Assembly (NCBI GenBank): GCA_949316495.1
Contig: OX439000.1
Location: 73,600,570-73,664,569, forward strand
Length of the DNA: 64,000 nt
Reading direction: 5' to 3'
Source of the DNA: Amphiduros pacificus
Taxonomy: Eukaryota > Annelida > Polychaeta > Phyllodocida > Hesionidae
Numbering within the stretch: the stretch's first letter is position 1; each line of letters begins with the position of its first letter. Positions 1 to 14,100 of this stretch are shown piece by piece. The notes below the pieces were generated by a model that saw nothing but the letters and a program-made list of their open reading frames with translations, was not told where the DNA came from and did no database searches. The translations under genes and the position numbers were made by a program.

Positions 1-2880
1 TGATTGGACTCTAATATTGTACCAATACAATATGTTTGGACTCTTATATTGTACCAATTAAAATTTAAAAAACAGTGCCTGTTCACAGTAACATTGTGGG
101 TGGTAAGATGAATTACGGATATTTTAGAAATTATCTGGTTGATATATTGTGAATATCACCTACTGGTGACTGTTGGCCTGTTTATATATCATGCATAATG
201 GTGACATTACACATAGAAATCACAAAGAATAATCTGTCCCATAGTATCAGGTGGGAAATGAAGTGTTTTGAAGTGTTAAACTTTTAAATATTGGACAGAT
301 ATAGCAGTCGATTACTGGTCAGTAAAGTGTGTGAATTATATTCACATTTAGTTGGTCATTTGAATGTGTTTACTTAGACAAAGGCCAAACAGCCAAATTG
401 TGTGCGTGTGTGTGATGTATTGTTTAGAAATTATCCTCCTTGAGGAATGTCATAATTGCAGATAATGTCTAGATGGAATACACAAAACATGTTATATTAA
501 AACAGCAAATAATATATAATATAGAATTGTAGTACACAAAACATTCTGTATTAAAACAGCAAGAAATATGTAATATATAGATGCAGTATACAGAACATTC
601 TATATTAAACAGTAAATAAATGATTGACTGTGATCTACATACCTTATACCCTTTGTTTGACCAAGTTAGATTTTGATATTTGTGTGCTGATCAAAGTACT
701 GGTGTTTCTCATCCCAATGTCAATGACATTTACCCCCTCATAACAGGTAGTTAATATTTTAATATCACCTTCCATAGAAGATGTGCAAGGTCACCTGAGT
801 TTGACTTATGATCTTTGTTTCAATGTTTTTACAGGAACTGGATGTAGGGAAGTAAATATATTTGATTTATGTGATGACTTTAAGGGGTCGGTGTGCAGCC
901 ACATGATTATAAGACCCTTGGCCTACTGGCAGTGACCTTGACTATGGAAAATTTGTCTTTTTATGTGGATTTGACCTTAGACTGACCTTGACTTCAGTCT
1001 TACAAATTGTGTCCTGGTGATAAGCAGCTATTGTCTGTTGCATATGGCAAATACCTTTGATGACACCAATTAGGTCAGGTCTTATGAAGATTTTAGCCAC
1101 CTATCCATTTTCACCTGATGTGTATTTGTAAATAGATTGGCAGAAAAATAATTATTTAAATGTACCTGTGTTTCACTTGATTTATAACACCATTTTTTTG
1201 TATAAATAACTTATTTATTCTTCGTGCAGAAGTGATATTATATAATATTGTTAAATTTTCAGAAGTTGTCATTTAAATATCTGACCAAACATGATCTTCT
1301 CTAAGACATATAAAGAAATGTAACTGAATGTAGAAATGTAGATTTTAAAGTTAAAAGTATAAGGAAATGGGGATCTCTGTGCAGATCTTGATCAATAAAG
1401 TACCACATTATATTCAGCCTGGCTTAGATATCAGTTATCTGCGTGAAAATGTATAACAGTTGCTCTGCTGGTCTCTGATAAAGATTTAGGACAAAAAATG
1501 GTAATATTTTTTTTAAATGGCTTGTATGACAAATTGGTTCTCACCGTTTCCTATAATATTTGATGTTCTTTCGTAGATGTATCATTATAACATTTCTCTG
1601 TATATAACAATGTGCTGTTTGAAATCATAATATGCTGCAAAAAGGTGTTATAGTGCTACTAAATATTTTGAAAACTGCTGCCTTGAGAATTACAACCATC
1701 TGCAATCAAACTATCAGGATTAAATTTAAGTTACCGGTAAGCTGAAACGACAAGAAATGTTGAACAGTATTTACACACCTCAGCTGATGTGTATGTTATT
1801 CTTTCTGTTTTAATGATAATCATTTATACTCAGACAATGATGCATATCATTTGATAAATTGAAATCAATACAAGAGAGACATATCAAGACAATGTGATAT
1901 TTTGCAGAAATATGGCTATTATAGCTTTTGTCAAACAACATCTTAAATGATATACAATGTGTAAAGTATGAATTGTTCAGGGTAAATGAAGTGTAGATTG
2001 AACAATATTTTAGCACATAACAAAACCAGAGAGTAATCTTGTTTTAAAACCCCACGCAGGTGCCATATACCACTCTAACATTCCTATATTGGCCTGGGCA
2101 TCGAGCAATGTTACAAATTATAGTATGTGAAGGAGTCCAGAGTTTTTCAGATACTGTTGATTCCATATTTCAAACCAATGTCATTGAATCAAATTCCAAA
2201 TTATGCCAATTAAATTTTTAAAACATTTATATAGCTTATTTCGATTTTTTTTATTAATTTGAATGACATATTTTGTTTCCAAATAATATTGGTGGATTGC
2301 ATTTATGTTATATTCTAAGCCTATAAATCTATTATATATGATTGTAAAAGTCAGTTATATAAGAATATAGTTGGAAATATTTAAGTTTCAAGAAATTATA
2401 TAATTTTGTGATACAAAATGTGCGAATGTCTTGTGTCGAGTCCTGCATGTTACATATATTGTACCAGGCAGACAATGTTGTTTCAATGCTGCAGGTTTAA
2501 TATCATGTGCAATAAATTATATATGTATCAGATTTTGTGTATTTGGTTTTTAATGTAGTGCAACCAGCACAGATTTTTCAAACCTAAATATCTTGATAAA
2601 TACAGCCTCCTGTTATTCTGTCATTTCTGATGTCCATTGAACTTAATTTTGAAGATGTTATGAAGGTCAGCTTAAAAATAGCATCTCTGATGCGCCATAC
2701 TCGGAAGATTAGGAATCTTTTTCATGCATTTGCTTGATCTTATTTTGGAGTTTGATGAATCTTTAATCATTTTTAGCTATGCCGACTATGTCGGAGTTCC
2801 AAGCTATAAGCAGGGAAGATTTATTTCAGGGGCCCAATTCTATCTATTTTCCATTAGGCTCAGAATCTTTTCCATTTTGT
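1..2880. other. AT-rich noncoding stretch
   Basis: No convincing coding exon is seen on either strand. It holds a 36-bp imperfect tandem duplication at 1-60 (each half ends ATATTGTACCAAT), a threefold repeat of about 58 bp at 475-615, and a degenerate TTTTTAGCT-type hairpin near 2772-2812. It could be intergenic, intronic or the 3' UTR of a gene to the left; the sequence does not decide. Confidence 0.5.
475..615. repeat. Threefold tandem repeat, about 58-bp unit
   Basis: Three consecutive degenerate units share ACAAAACATTCTRTATTAAA followed by ACAGCAA and an AATATATAATATAGA-like stretch. The units differ by scattered substitutions and small indels, so the duplication is not very recent. No function is visible. 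Confidence 0.7.
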
Positions 2881-3179
2881 TATGATTTGTTTTAAAAAAA
2901 TCACTGACAGGAAGGTTGCCATTTTGAATAACACGATAAATATTAGCAGGTCCCTCGTTATCTTTTTAAAAAAAATGATACAGTGGCTTAACCAGACTAG
3001 TTTCATCAATATTTTGTCTCAGTGGCTTCTGCTCTGGAATAGTATCTTAAATGATTATTTATGATGCAATTTGAAGGAAATATTCAAAAACATTACAAAA
3101 CATAGGCATCAGAGATGCATCAACCCTCAGCCCTGGTAACTTATTGCACAACATTCGCTCCACACAATATTTGTGAACA

Positions 3180-6110
3180 AAACGTCACCGCACCACATAA
3201 TTGTTCCTGTGACCTTGAAAAGTAGGTGAAGGTCTTCACTGAGGTCTTCACCACATGCTTATGTGTGTCAAGTCTCATAAAGCAGCCATCATTCGTTCTC
3301 GAGTTATAGCAATGATAGGGATTTCACATAATTGTCACTGTGACCTTGAAAAGTAGGTGAAGGTCATGTTCCATAGAAAAATGTATGAGGTCTTCAACAG
3401 ATGCTCATGTGTGTCAAATCTCATAAAGCTGCCATCATTTGTTCTAGAGTTATTGTGATTCTAGGGATTTCACATAATTGTCCCTGTGACCTTGACAAAT
3501 ATGTCAAGGTCGCCGTCCATCGGTCTCGTCCGAGGTTTTCACCAGATGCGTATGTGTGTCAAGTTTAATGAAGCTGCCATTATTTGTTCTTGAATTATCA
3601 CAATGACAAAGATGATTTCACATAATTGTCCCTGTGACCTTGAAAAGTAGGTGAAGGTCGCCGTCCACTGAACTCATCCAAGGTTTTCACCAGATACTTA
3701 TGTGTGTCAAGTTTCATGAAGCTGTCATCATTTGTTCTCTAGTTATCGCGATGACAAGGATGATTTCACATAATTGGCCCTGTGACCTTGAAAAGTAGAT
3801 AAAGGTCATGTTTCATAGAAAATATTCTGAGGTCTTCAACAGATGCTTATGTGTGTCACATCTCATAAAGCTGCCATCATTCGTTCTTGAGTTATAGCGA
3901 TTCTTGGGATTTCACACAATTGTGCTTGTGACCTTGAAAAATAGGTCAAGGTCACCATCCACTGAACTCATCCAAGGTTTTCACCAGATGCTTATGTGTG
4001 TCAAGTTTCATGAAGCTGTCATCATTTGTTCTCTAGTTATCGCGATGACAAGGATGATTTCACATAATTGGCCCTGTGACCTTGAAAAGTAGATAAAGGT
4101 CATGTTTCATAGAAAATATTCTGAGGTCTTCAACAGATGCTTATGTGTGTCACATCTCATAAAGCTGCCATCATTCGTTCTTGAGTTATAGCGATTCTTG
4201 GGATTTCACACAATTGTGCTTGTGACCTTGAAAAATAGGTCAAGGTCACCATCCACTGAACTCGTTTGAGGATTTCACCTGATGCTTATGTGTGTCAAGT
4301 TTCATGAAGCTGCCAGCATTTGTTCTCAAGTTATCGCGATGACAAGGACGATTTCACATAATTGTCCCTGTGACCTTGAAAAGTAGGTGAAGGTCATGTT
4401 TCATAGAAAAAATTCTGAGGTCTTCAACAGATGCTTATGTATGTCAAATCTCATAAAGCTGCCATCATTTGTTCTTGAGTTATTGCGATTCTTGGGATTT
4501 CACATAATTGTCCATGTGACCTTGAAAAATAGGTGAAGGTCGCTGTTCATCGAACTCGTCCAAGCTTTTCACCAGATGCTTATGTGTGTCAAGTTTCATG
4601 AAGCTGCCATCATTTGTTCTAGAGTTATTGCGATGACAAGGATGATTTCACATAATTGTCCCTGTGACCTTGAAAAGTAGGTGAAGGTCATGTTTCATAG
4701 AAAAAATTCTGAGGTCTTCACCAGATGCTTATGTGTGTCAAATCTCATAAAGCTGCCATCATTTGTTCTTAAGTTATTGCAATTCTTGGGATTTCACATA
4801 ATTATCCCTGTGACCTTGAAAAATAGGTCAAGGTCGCCGTCCATCAAACTCGTCCGAGGTTTTCACCAGATGCTTATGTGTGTCAAGTTTCATGAAGCTG
4901 CCATCATTTGTTCTCAAGTTATCGCGATGACAAGGATGATTTCACATAATTGGCCCTGTGACCTTGAAAAGTAGATAAAGGTCATGTTTCATAGAAAATA
5001 TTCTGAGGTCTTCAACAGATGCTTATGTGTGTCACATCTCATAAAGCTACCATCATTCGTTCTTGAGTTATTGCGATTCTTGGGATTTCACACAATTGTC
5101 CTTGTGACCTTGAAAAATAGGTCAAGGTCACCGTCCACTGAACTCGTCCGAGGTTTTCACCTGATGCTTATGTGTCAAGTTTCATGAAGCTGCCAGCATT
5201 TGTTCTCAAGTTATCGCGATGACAAGGATGATTTCACATAATTGGCCCTGTGACCTTGAAAAGTAGATAAAGGTCATGTTTCATAGAAAATATTCTGAGG
5301 TCTTCAACAGATGCTTATGTGTGTCACATCTCATAAAGCTACCATCATTCGTTCTTGAGTTATTGCGATTCTTGGGATTTCACACAATTGTCCTTGTGAC
5401 CTTGAAAAATAGGTCAAGGTCACCGTCCACTGAACTCGTCCGAGGTTTTCACCTGATGCTTATGTGTCAAGTTTCATGAAGCTGCCAGCATTTGTTCTCA
5501 AGTTATCGCGATGACAAGGATGATTTCACATAATTGTCCCTGTGACCTTGAAAAGTAGGTGAAGGTCATATTTCATAGAAAAAATTCTGAGGTCTTCAAC
5601 AGATGCTTATGTATGTCAAATCTCATAAAGCTGCCATCATTTGTTCTTGAGTTATTGCAATTCTTGGGATTTCACATAATTGTCCATGTGACCTTGAAAA
5701 ATAGGTCAAGGTCGCTGTTCATCGAACTCGTCCGAGCTTTTCACCAGGTGCTTATGTGTGTCAAGTTTCATGAAGCTGCCATCATTTGTTCTAGAGTTAT
5801 CGCGATGACAAGGATGATTTCACATAATTGTCCCTGTGACCTTGAAAAGTAGGTGAAGGTCATGTTTCATAGAAAAAAATTCTGAGGTCTTCACCAGATG
5901 CTTATGTGTGTCAAATCTCATAAAGCTGCCATCATTAGTTCTTAAGTTATTGCAATTCTTGGGATTTCACATAATTGTCCCTGTGACCTTGAAAAATAGG
6001 TCAAGGTCGCCGTCCATCGAACTCGTCCGAGGTTTTCACCAGATGCTTATGTGTGTCAAGTTTCATGAAGCTGCCATCATTTGGTTGCAAGTTATCGCAA
6101 TGACAAGGAT
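3180..6110. repeat. Tandem array, 146-148-bp units forming a ~294-bp dimer
   Basis: About 20 units, counted by TGACCTTGAMA, spaced 146 or 148 bp. Two unit types alternate. Type A has GACAAGGATGATTTCACAT, then AAGTAGGTGAAGGTCATGTT. Type B has ATTCTTGGGATTTCACA, then AATAGGTCAAGGTCGCC. The dimer at about 4920-5211 is repeated almost without change at about 5212-5503, and 3745-3960 matches 4037-4252, so local homogenisation is recent. The open frames seen across the array result from its periodicity. Confidence 0.9.
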
Positions 6111-6120
6111 GTTCGCTACA

Positions 6121-6175
6121 GACATACATACATATATACATACATACATACATACATACATACATACATACATAC
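6121..6175. repeat. (CATA)n microsatellite inside pearl-like element
   Basis: A run of CATA units sits between the tandem array and the right end of the element, the place where pearl elements carry a tetranucleotide microsatellite. Copy 2 has the same motif at about 17037-17085, broken by two CGGT-containing variants. Confidence 0.85.
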
Positions 6176-6231
6176 CCACGCCAGGAGCACTGCAATACCC
6201 TCAGCCTGATTACATCAGGGGCTGAGGGTAA

Positions 6232-7350
6232 AAAGCAATGATCAGCATAGTTCTAAGGCCATTGTCCTATGTTTTATTGCACTTCATCAATGTAGATATG
6301 TTATCAAGGTATTCCATCATGATTTACTTGCATTTGGTATTTCCTGAGAGAATGCCATCTTCACCTCACTGGGATGTTGCTATTCTCATGTAAACCCCCG
6401 CCACATGCATACCACCTGGTGTCCAATGAGTGCATTTTCTTCTGACAGAAGAAGATTGGACGTAAATGTTGTTTGGCAATATCTCAACTAACAAAAATAA
6501 TTTAAATGATTTGGACTGCATGAGGACAAGAAAAGTTTATCTCTTCTCTTTAAATGAGCTCCCATTTCATAACTATTTATTGGTTAATACAATATAGGTC
6601 CTCATAAAATTTGGAGACATTTCTTGACCAATTTGCAGCCACCATATTATTAGTGGTTTCACAGCTTGGTATTCAAAGCTGAGCTCTATTCAACTTTTTA
6701 GCTCTGCTAACTTCTGAAGTCGCAGAGCTTTAGGAGTGGGAAAAATGTCTGTCCGTCTGTCAACATTTTCTTTAAAATTCTTCTCTAAAACTACCAGTAA
6801 TATATGTTTCAAATTTTATTCAGAGGTAGATATTGATATGAAGATTCAGATTCCTTCAAATCTTTGTGATGTCACCAACCACTTTTAAGAGGAAATTAAA
6901 ACTTGATGAAGAAAGTACCAATTATATTGCATAGAAAAGAAAAGAAAGTCTAAATTAAGTCATCTTTTAGATTTATTTACATGTTAATTTTGATTCAAAA
7001 TGACTGGTTCATCAAAAACAAAAATTGACAGACTTTAAATTGCAATCATTTGAAGTTTTAAATAAAAAAAAATTAGTGTACCCGCATTCTGAAAAATTTC
7101 CTTAAAATGGACTTGATGATAATTAATGTCTCAAATGTCAACAAAAATGGGTTTTCTTATTTAACAGCTGATACCTTTCTGCACATTTTCGTACATTTGA
7201 TTTTTTATTTTCTACATTCATAAATATGATGCGCGAAATGCTACACTGTGAATCACTCACACATGTTGTACAATTTAAATATGAATAACAAAAAACTGAC
7301 AAAAAGTAGATGTTTTAGACTTATTCATTGTGGAGCTTTAATACTTAAAT
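6232..7350. other. Noncoding stretch with degenerate dispersed repeat
   Basis: No exon is supported. At 6696-6800 a TTTTTAGCTCTGCT...GCAGAGCTTTAGG hairpin is followed by GTCTGTCCGTCTGTCAACA; this resembles a repeat type common in marine invertebrates. A related hairpin lies near 2772-2812. Confidence 0.45.
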
Positions 7351-7351
7351 T

Positions 7352-7725
7352 CTGTGTTTCCATATGTGCAGTGCGTCATGCAGCGCGTCATGCAGTGCGT
7401 TATACAGAGCTTCATTTTTTTTCGCACATCATACTGAACAATGCAGTTGTTTCCATCTGTCCGTAATGACGTCCGTAAGCAAATTGATGCATAACCTTTC
7501 GCACAGGGTAGCAAATGAAAATCTGATGCATAGAGTGACGCATAGGTTTCCCAAAGGTTGCAAGTCTAATTTTGGTGCCAAATTGGAAGTTTGACTGTGA
7601 AAACATCACAAAATTGACGCATACATGTGAACACCGCATGACGCTCTGCATGACGCTCTGCATGATGCTCTGCATGACACACTGCATTGCGCACTGCATT
7701 ACGGACTGCACATATGGAAACACAG
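7352..7725. mobile_element. MITE with perfect 21-bp terminal inverted repeats
   Basis: The left end begins CTGTGTTTCCATATGTGCAG; the right end is its exact reverse complement over 21 bp (7705-7725). Inside both ends are short tandem motifs of the TGCATGACGCTC / GTGCGTCATGCAG type, so the inverted similarity extends inward as small repeat arrays. It is 374 bp with no coding capacity. The flanks are AT-rich and do not give a clear target-site duplication. Superfamily unknown. Confidence 0.8.
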
Positions 7726-8084
7726 CTTAATGTTTGAATAAAAAAACCTCTTTCCGAGATACGGCATATATGACATTTGTTGTCATGACTTGGATATTCC
7801 TATTTATTTGCCCAGTAAAGGAATTCCTTCTCTGCCGTGCAATGTTGAAACCATTCCTACATTGTACAAGATTGTTTGCACATTGCAATATTATAATAAA
7901 CAGATATTTCAGTGAGTAAAGGGTAATAGAAAACAAGGCTTTTCAAGAATACCATTTACAAATTTGTTATATCCCTGATCTTTTTTAAAACTGATGTCCA
8001 CACTTCAAGGCTTTCAGCTGATATTTGCATGAGTCAAACATATTTATAATGGGTTGTAATGTACCTTGAAAAATATATTTATAT

Positions 8085-8338
8085 ATATAAATATACAGTC
8101 GACAACAACAGAGCTGTGGACGACAACAGAGCTGCAGTTCCATTTTTCCCAAGTCTTTGAAGTGCATCTGCACTTACAAAAATATTTTTGTCGGGTTGTT
8201 GTCTGACACTTGTATGTGTCAATACCATGAAATGGTGTGATAAACATTGGCAATAAGTTGATAAACTGAAACACAGTTGTGTTGTCGTCTGCAACTCTGT
8301 TGTCGTCCGCAACTCTGTTGTCGTCGGCTGTATATATA
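8085..8338. mobile_element. MITE-like element with tandem terminal motifs, copy 1
   Basis: Both ends carry repeated ACAACAGAGCTG / CAACTCTGTTGTCGTC motifs in inverted orientation, two on the left and three on the right, around a unique core of about 180 bp. A diverged copy in the opposite orientation lies at 29536-29735 in TMEM129 intron 1. The two copies share the core (TTTATCAA, ATCACACCA, GTGCATATG/GTGCAGATG) as well as the ends, so this is a mobile family and not a local palindrome. Confidence 0.75.
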
Positions 8339-8383
8339 ATATATATACATAATATAAATAATATATATACATAATATATAGGA

Positions 8384-10885
<2,502 letters not shown>

Positions 10886-10904
10886 CTGTTATTTTTTCTT
10901 TCCT

Positions 10905-10990
10905 TATGACCCGGAAATGCACTCGTTATGTTATTCTGGTTATTTACATATGACGTCATGAGAGAGTAATTGTTTCTCGTGACGTCATGT
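10905..10990 (-). promoter_or_regulatory. Two perfect CRE palindromes and an ETS-like site upstream of the F-box gene
   Basis: TGACGTCA occurs at 10951-10958 and again at 10980-10987, 29 bp apart, about 65 and 95 bp upstream of the proposed ATG at 10885. A CCGGAA core lies at about 10910. CRE sites bind CREB/ATF bZIP factors, so cAMP- or stress-responsive transcription is a reasonable inference. No transcript start is known. Confidence 0.6.
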
Positions 10991-11129
10991 CTAATTAATG
11001 GCTGCATCCATATGCACATTTGATAAGGGTCTTGTTTATTTGTGTGGTTTGATTTTATTATAGGAGCACTATTATTATTATTTTGATTTGAACAAGTGCC
11101 TTCGGCTGGGAGGGGATGCAATCTTTTAC

Positions 11130-11930
11130 TTGTGCAGTTATCTCTCTCACTTGTAAGTCTACATTATATCAGTCTCTCCTTTATGCAGCTGTACCCTCCT
11201 TTGCATCGGGCTCAGTATATTGAAGAGGCCTATATAAGGCTGGGTAATGCAGCTATCTCTTTATTGTAACTAACTCTCACTTGCGCAGTTGTCTGTTATC
11301 ATTGTAACTATCCCTCACTTGTGCAGCTATCTCTTACTTTGGCAGCTATCTATCATTTATGAAGCTATCTCTCACTGTTGTAGCTATCTCTCACTTGTAG
11401 GTCTACAGCTATCTCTCTGACTTTCTCTTACTTGTGCAACTATCTCTCATTATTGTAACTATCCCTCACTTGTGCAGCTATCTCTTACTTTTGCAGCTAT
11501 CTATTACTTATGAAGCTTTTTCTCACCGTTGTAGCTATTTCTCACTGTTGTAGCCCTCTCTAACCTGTGCAGCTAACTGTTGTGAATATATCTCATGTGT
11601 GCAGCTATCTTTCACCTAGTGCAGCTATTTCTCACCTTTGTATGTCTTTCACTGATGCAGCTCACTATCTCTCCCTTGTATAGCTCTCACCTTCTGGTGT
11701 ATTTCTCACTGTTGTAACTTTCTCTTACATGTATCTTACTTTTGTGCAGCTAATTCACTTGTGCAGATGTCTCTCACTTGTGCAGCTGTCTCTCACTTGT
11801 GCAGCTGTCTCTCACTTGTGCAGCTGTCTCTCACTTGTGCAGCTATCTCTCACCTGTGCAGCTATCTCTCACTGCTGTAACTATCTCACATATTCAGCTG
11901 TCTCACACTCGTGTAGCTGTCGAAGTAATA
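11130..11930. repeat. 19-20-bp minisatellite (CACTTGTGCAGCTATCTCT)
   Basis: Dozens of degenerate copies of a CACTTGTGCAGCTATCTCT unit run across about 800 bp. The cleanest block is 11757-11865, where successive units are identical (GTCTCTCACTTGTGCAGCT). Variants read TGTAAC or GTTGTAGC in place of TGTGCAGC. The open frame at 11729-12070 on the plus strand follows from this periodicity. Confidence 0.9.
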
Positions 11931-12069
11931 TTTGCATTTTATCTGTGAAGGCCCTTTTTGCAAAACCTAGAGGGACCTCCACTGGTTCCATAATTAGGTC
12001 AATAGTTAGGTCAAATTCCCAATGGTTGAAAACAAAGCTCGAATACAGAAATAAAGGCAATTTGTGGTA

Positions 12070-13725
12070 AAAATTTCATATCTAACATGATTCTGACAAA
12101 AAATAAGTGAAATCTACTCTATTCCAAATATACATATTAGGCAAAACATATCATAAACTTGCAAAATAAACCTGAAGTGGAGAATGGTCTAGCGTCCACC
12201 AGAGGGCAACGTTAATGCAGTGCATCTGAACTCAGCTTTGACAAGATGGTAGGCTGTACATCATTATTAGACCTTTGGGAATTCTTTTCCTTACAAGCAA
12301 ATGAAATGAGTTAAAGATATTAAAATCTGTCTTAGCATTTAACAATCAAAATATCACACAAATATTTTCATGGGCCTGAAGTTTTGTAGATATTTTCAGT
12401 TTGTTTAGGTACTGATACTGATCCTTTCAGACTGAATGATAGCAAATCTTGGATTGTAAGTAGTATTAAATATCTAAATCACGCCTGACGTTTTTTTACA
12501 CTACATTATAAGGAATGATATTTTTTTAAACTTTGATAAAATATAGCTAAAATTGTTTACATTTACTTGTTTCTACATACCCGAGGATGAAATCACCCAA
12601 ATTTATCGCCTTCAAGACAGTCTTATCATGATATGAGTCTGAGATATGTGAAAATTGATGCCTGGTCAGCTCTATATGAGACATGATGAGATATATAGAT
12701 ATTGAAATAAATATCAATGACATAATTATATCATTTGGTCTTATTCTAAATAAGGTAGTATTTGTCATTATATACACACATCATCACCAAGAATAAAATT
12801 AAAGAACAGAATTAAAATAATAAGTGGTGAGAATACAATCTCTTTTATCTGGCTGAGGAATGTGACACGCCCTCCCATTGTGATGGGTGTTAATTATGAC
12901 CCACCCTTTAGTGTAGCTTTACCACTTGGGAATATCCTTTGCATGTCTGGTGATAATGCCTGTCATGACAGTGTTAGGTTACTTGGGTGGATAAGATAAT
13001 TGGATAATTGTTTAAGGATGTTAGATTAGTTGTGTAAAAAAAATGGAAGAGTCTACTTTACAAGAGGTTTAACTTGAAAGGGTTGATATAAATATATTTG
13101 TTCTAAAAAAAATCTAAAACCTGATTTTTAATGAATGATCAGTTGAGAAACATCCAAAACATGATCTTCAATGAATGGTCAGTGACAAGATTCTTAAAAA
13201 TTATCAGGGCAAATACCAGCACATGAATATTTCAAACATGTCCTACATTAATGAACATTTAAATGAACCTGACACCCCCAATTTACCAGATGGAATTATT
13301 GGACCATACCATTCCACGAGCCTATGTTCAATCCTGAAGAGTCAGTTTAAACTTAGGGTCATTCAGAAGACACCCAGCAATGTTCATATATTAATGGATT
13401 TAATTTGGATACCATCTGTTTCATCATGGAACCAACAATGAATTGGTAAGTCAATATACAATATCTCAGACTAGAAGTTGGGCATTATTATGTGATGGCA
13501 AGATGTCATATCCTGAATGCAAGAATGCAAGATGTCATCTCCTGTATGTTATGGCAAGATGTCATGTCTTTACATTTTATCAATATATTGCAGCATTCTA
13601 AAGATATCACAGAAAACGTTTTTTCTCTAGTGACAACACCATAGCAACTGTCAGTGGGTAGCTATTCCCAGCAAGTATAAACCTCAGTGTTGTCTTGATG
13701 AAGTGCTGTTTTGTTTTGATAACAG
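12070..13725. other. Noncoding stretch
   Basis: AT-rich with no supported exon. Short open frames on both strands have no recognisable domain and no splice context. A small repeat (AAGATGTCAT within a 34-bp unit) occurs near 13495-13570. Confidence 0.5.
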
Positions 13726-13729
13726 ACAG

Positions 13730-13854
13730 AACGACATCATTAACTGCCCTACCACCTGAAAACCTGCCCAACGGACAAGACTGTGTTGTTACTGCACTGA
13801 CTGACTCAGCCTTGTCCTTGGCAGGCTGGTGGTTGGGCAGTTAACAATGTCGTT
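13730..13854. mobile_element. 125-bp hairpin MITE
   Basis: The left arm 13730-13756 (AACGACATCATTAACTGCCC...) and the right arm 13828-13854 are inverted repeats of 27 bp with three mismatches. Inside them a second pair of arms (CCTGCCCAACGGACAAG / CTTGTCCTTGGCAGG) makes nearly the whole unit foldable. There is no coding capacity. No second copy was found in this window, so mobility is inferred from structure only. Confidence 0.65.
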
Positions 13855-14100
13855 GTTTGTCGACGTCACTGGCTGGAGAATGGACCTGATAAATAACCCA
13901 ATCAATGTCAAATTTTATTGCAGTCAATACCTCACACAGCAACTTTTTTTCAAATGTAATGAAAGAATGTATCAAATTTATTACATTGAATTAAGGTATT
14001 GGCTACATCATGCAACATCATGACTACATTCACTTAATTACGTTGATTCTTATTGGGCAAATGACTACAGATCGTGGAAAATTGAACTTATGTATTTCAA

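Larger units (their letters stand above)
3097..6231 (+). mobile_element. Pearl-like (Helentron-related) non-autonomous element, copy 1
   Basis: A 3.1-kb unit whose two ends match copy 2 at 15833-17141. The left end carries a small hairpin (GCATC AGA GATGC) followed by ACCCTCAGCCCTGG. The core is a tandem array, then a (CATA)n microsatellite at about 6121-6175, then a right end with a strong hairpin (CCCTCAGCC / GGCTGAGGG). The two ends share ACCCTCAGCC in inverted orientation. Asymmetric terminal repeats, a tandem core, a tetranucleotide microsatellite and a 3' hairpin are the known build of bivalve pearl elements and of Helentron-derived HINE/DINE elements. There is no coding capacity; movement would depend on a rolling-circle transposase elsewhere. 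Orientation is set by the hairpin end being 3'. Confidence 0.85.

Noticed and set aside
6001-6195. Met-Tyr-Val-Cys-rich small proteins at the CATA microsatellites (also near 16.9 kb)
   Set aside because: Translations of CATA repeats, not genes.
3904-6225. A row of similar short proteins encoded across the 3-6 kb array
   Set aside because: They repeat with the 294-bp period of the tandem array and have no start context or domain; they are by-products of the repeat.
3097-6231. CRISPR-like array from regularly spaced repeats
   Set aside because: The repeats are long contiguous satellite units with no distinct spacers, in a eukaryotic genome.
11729-12070. 113-codon plus-strand frame with Cys/Ser/Leu repeats
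   Set aside because: Follows the 19-bp minisatellite; no splice or promoter context.
13175-13441. 88-codon plus-strand frame
   Set aside because: No family resemblance, no splice signals of note and no neighbouring exons; length is not unusual for chance in this window.
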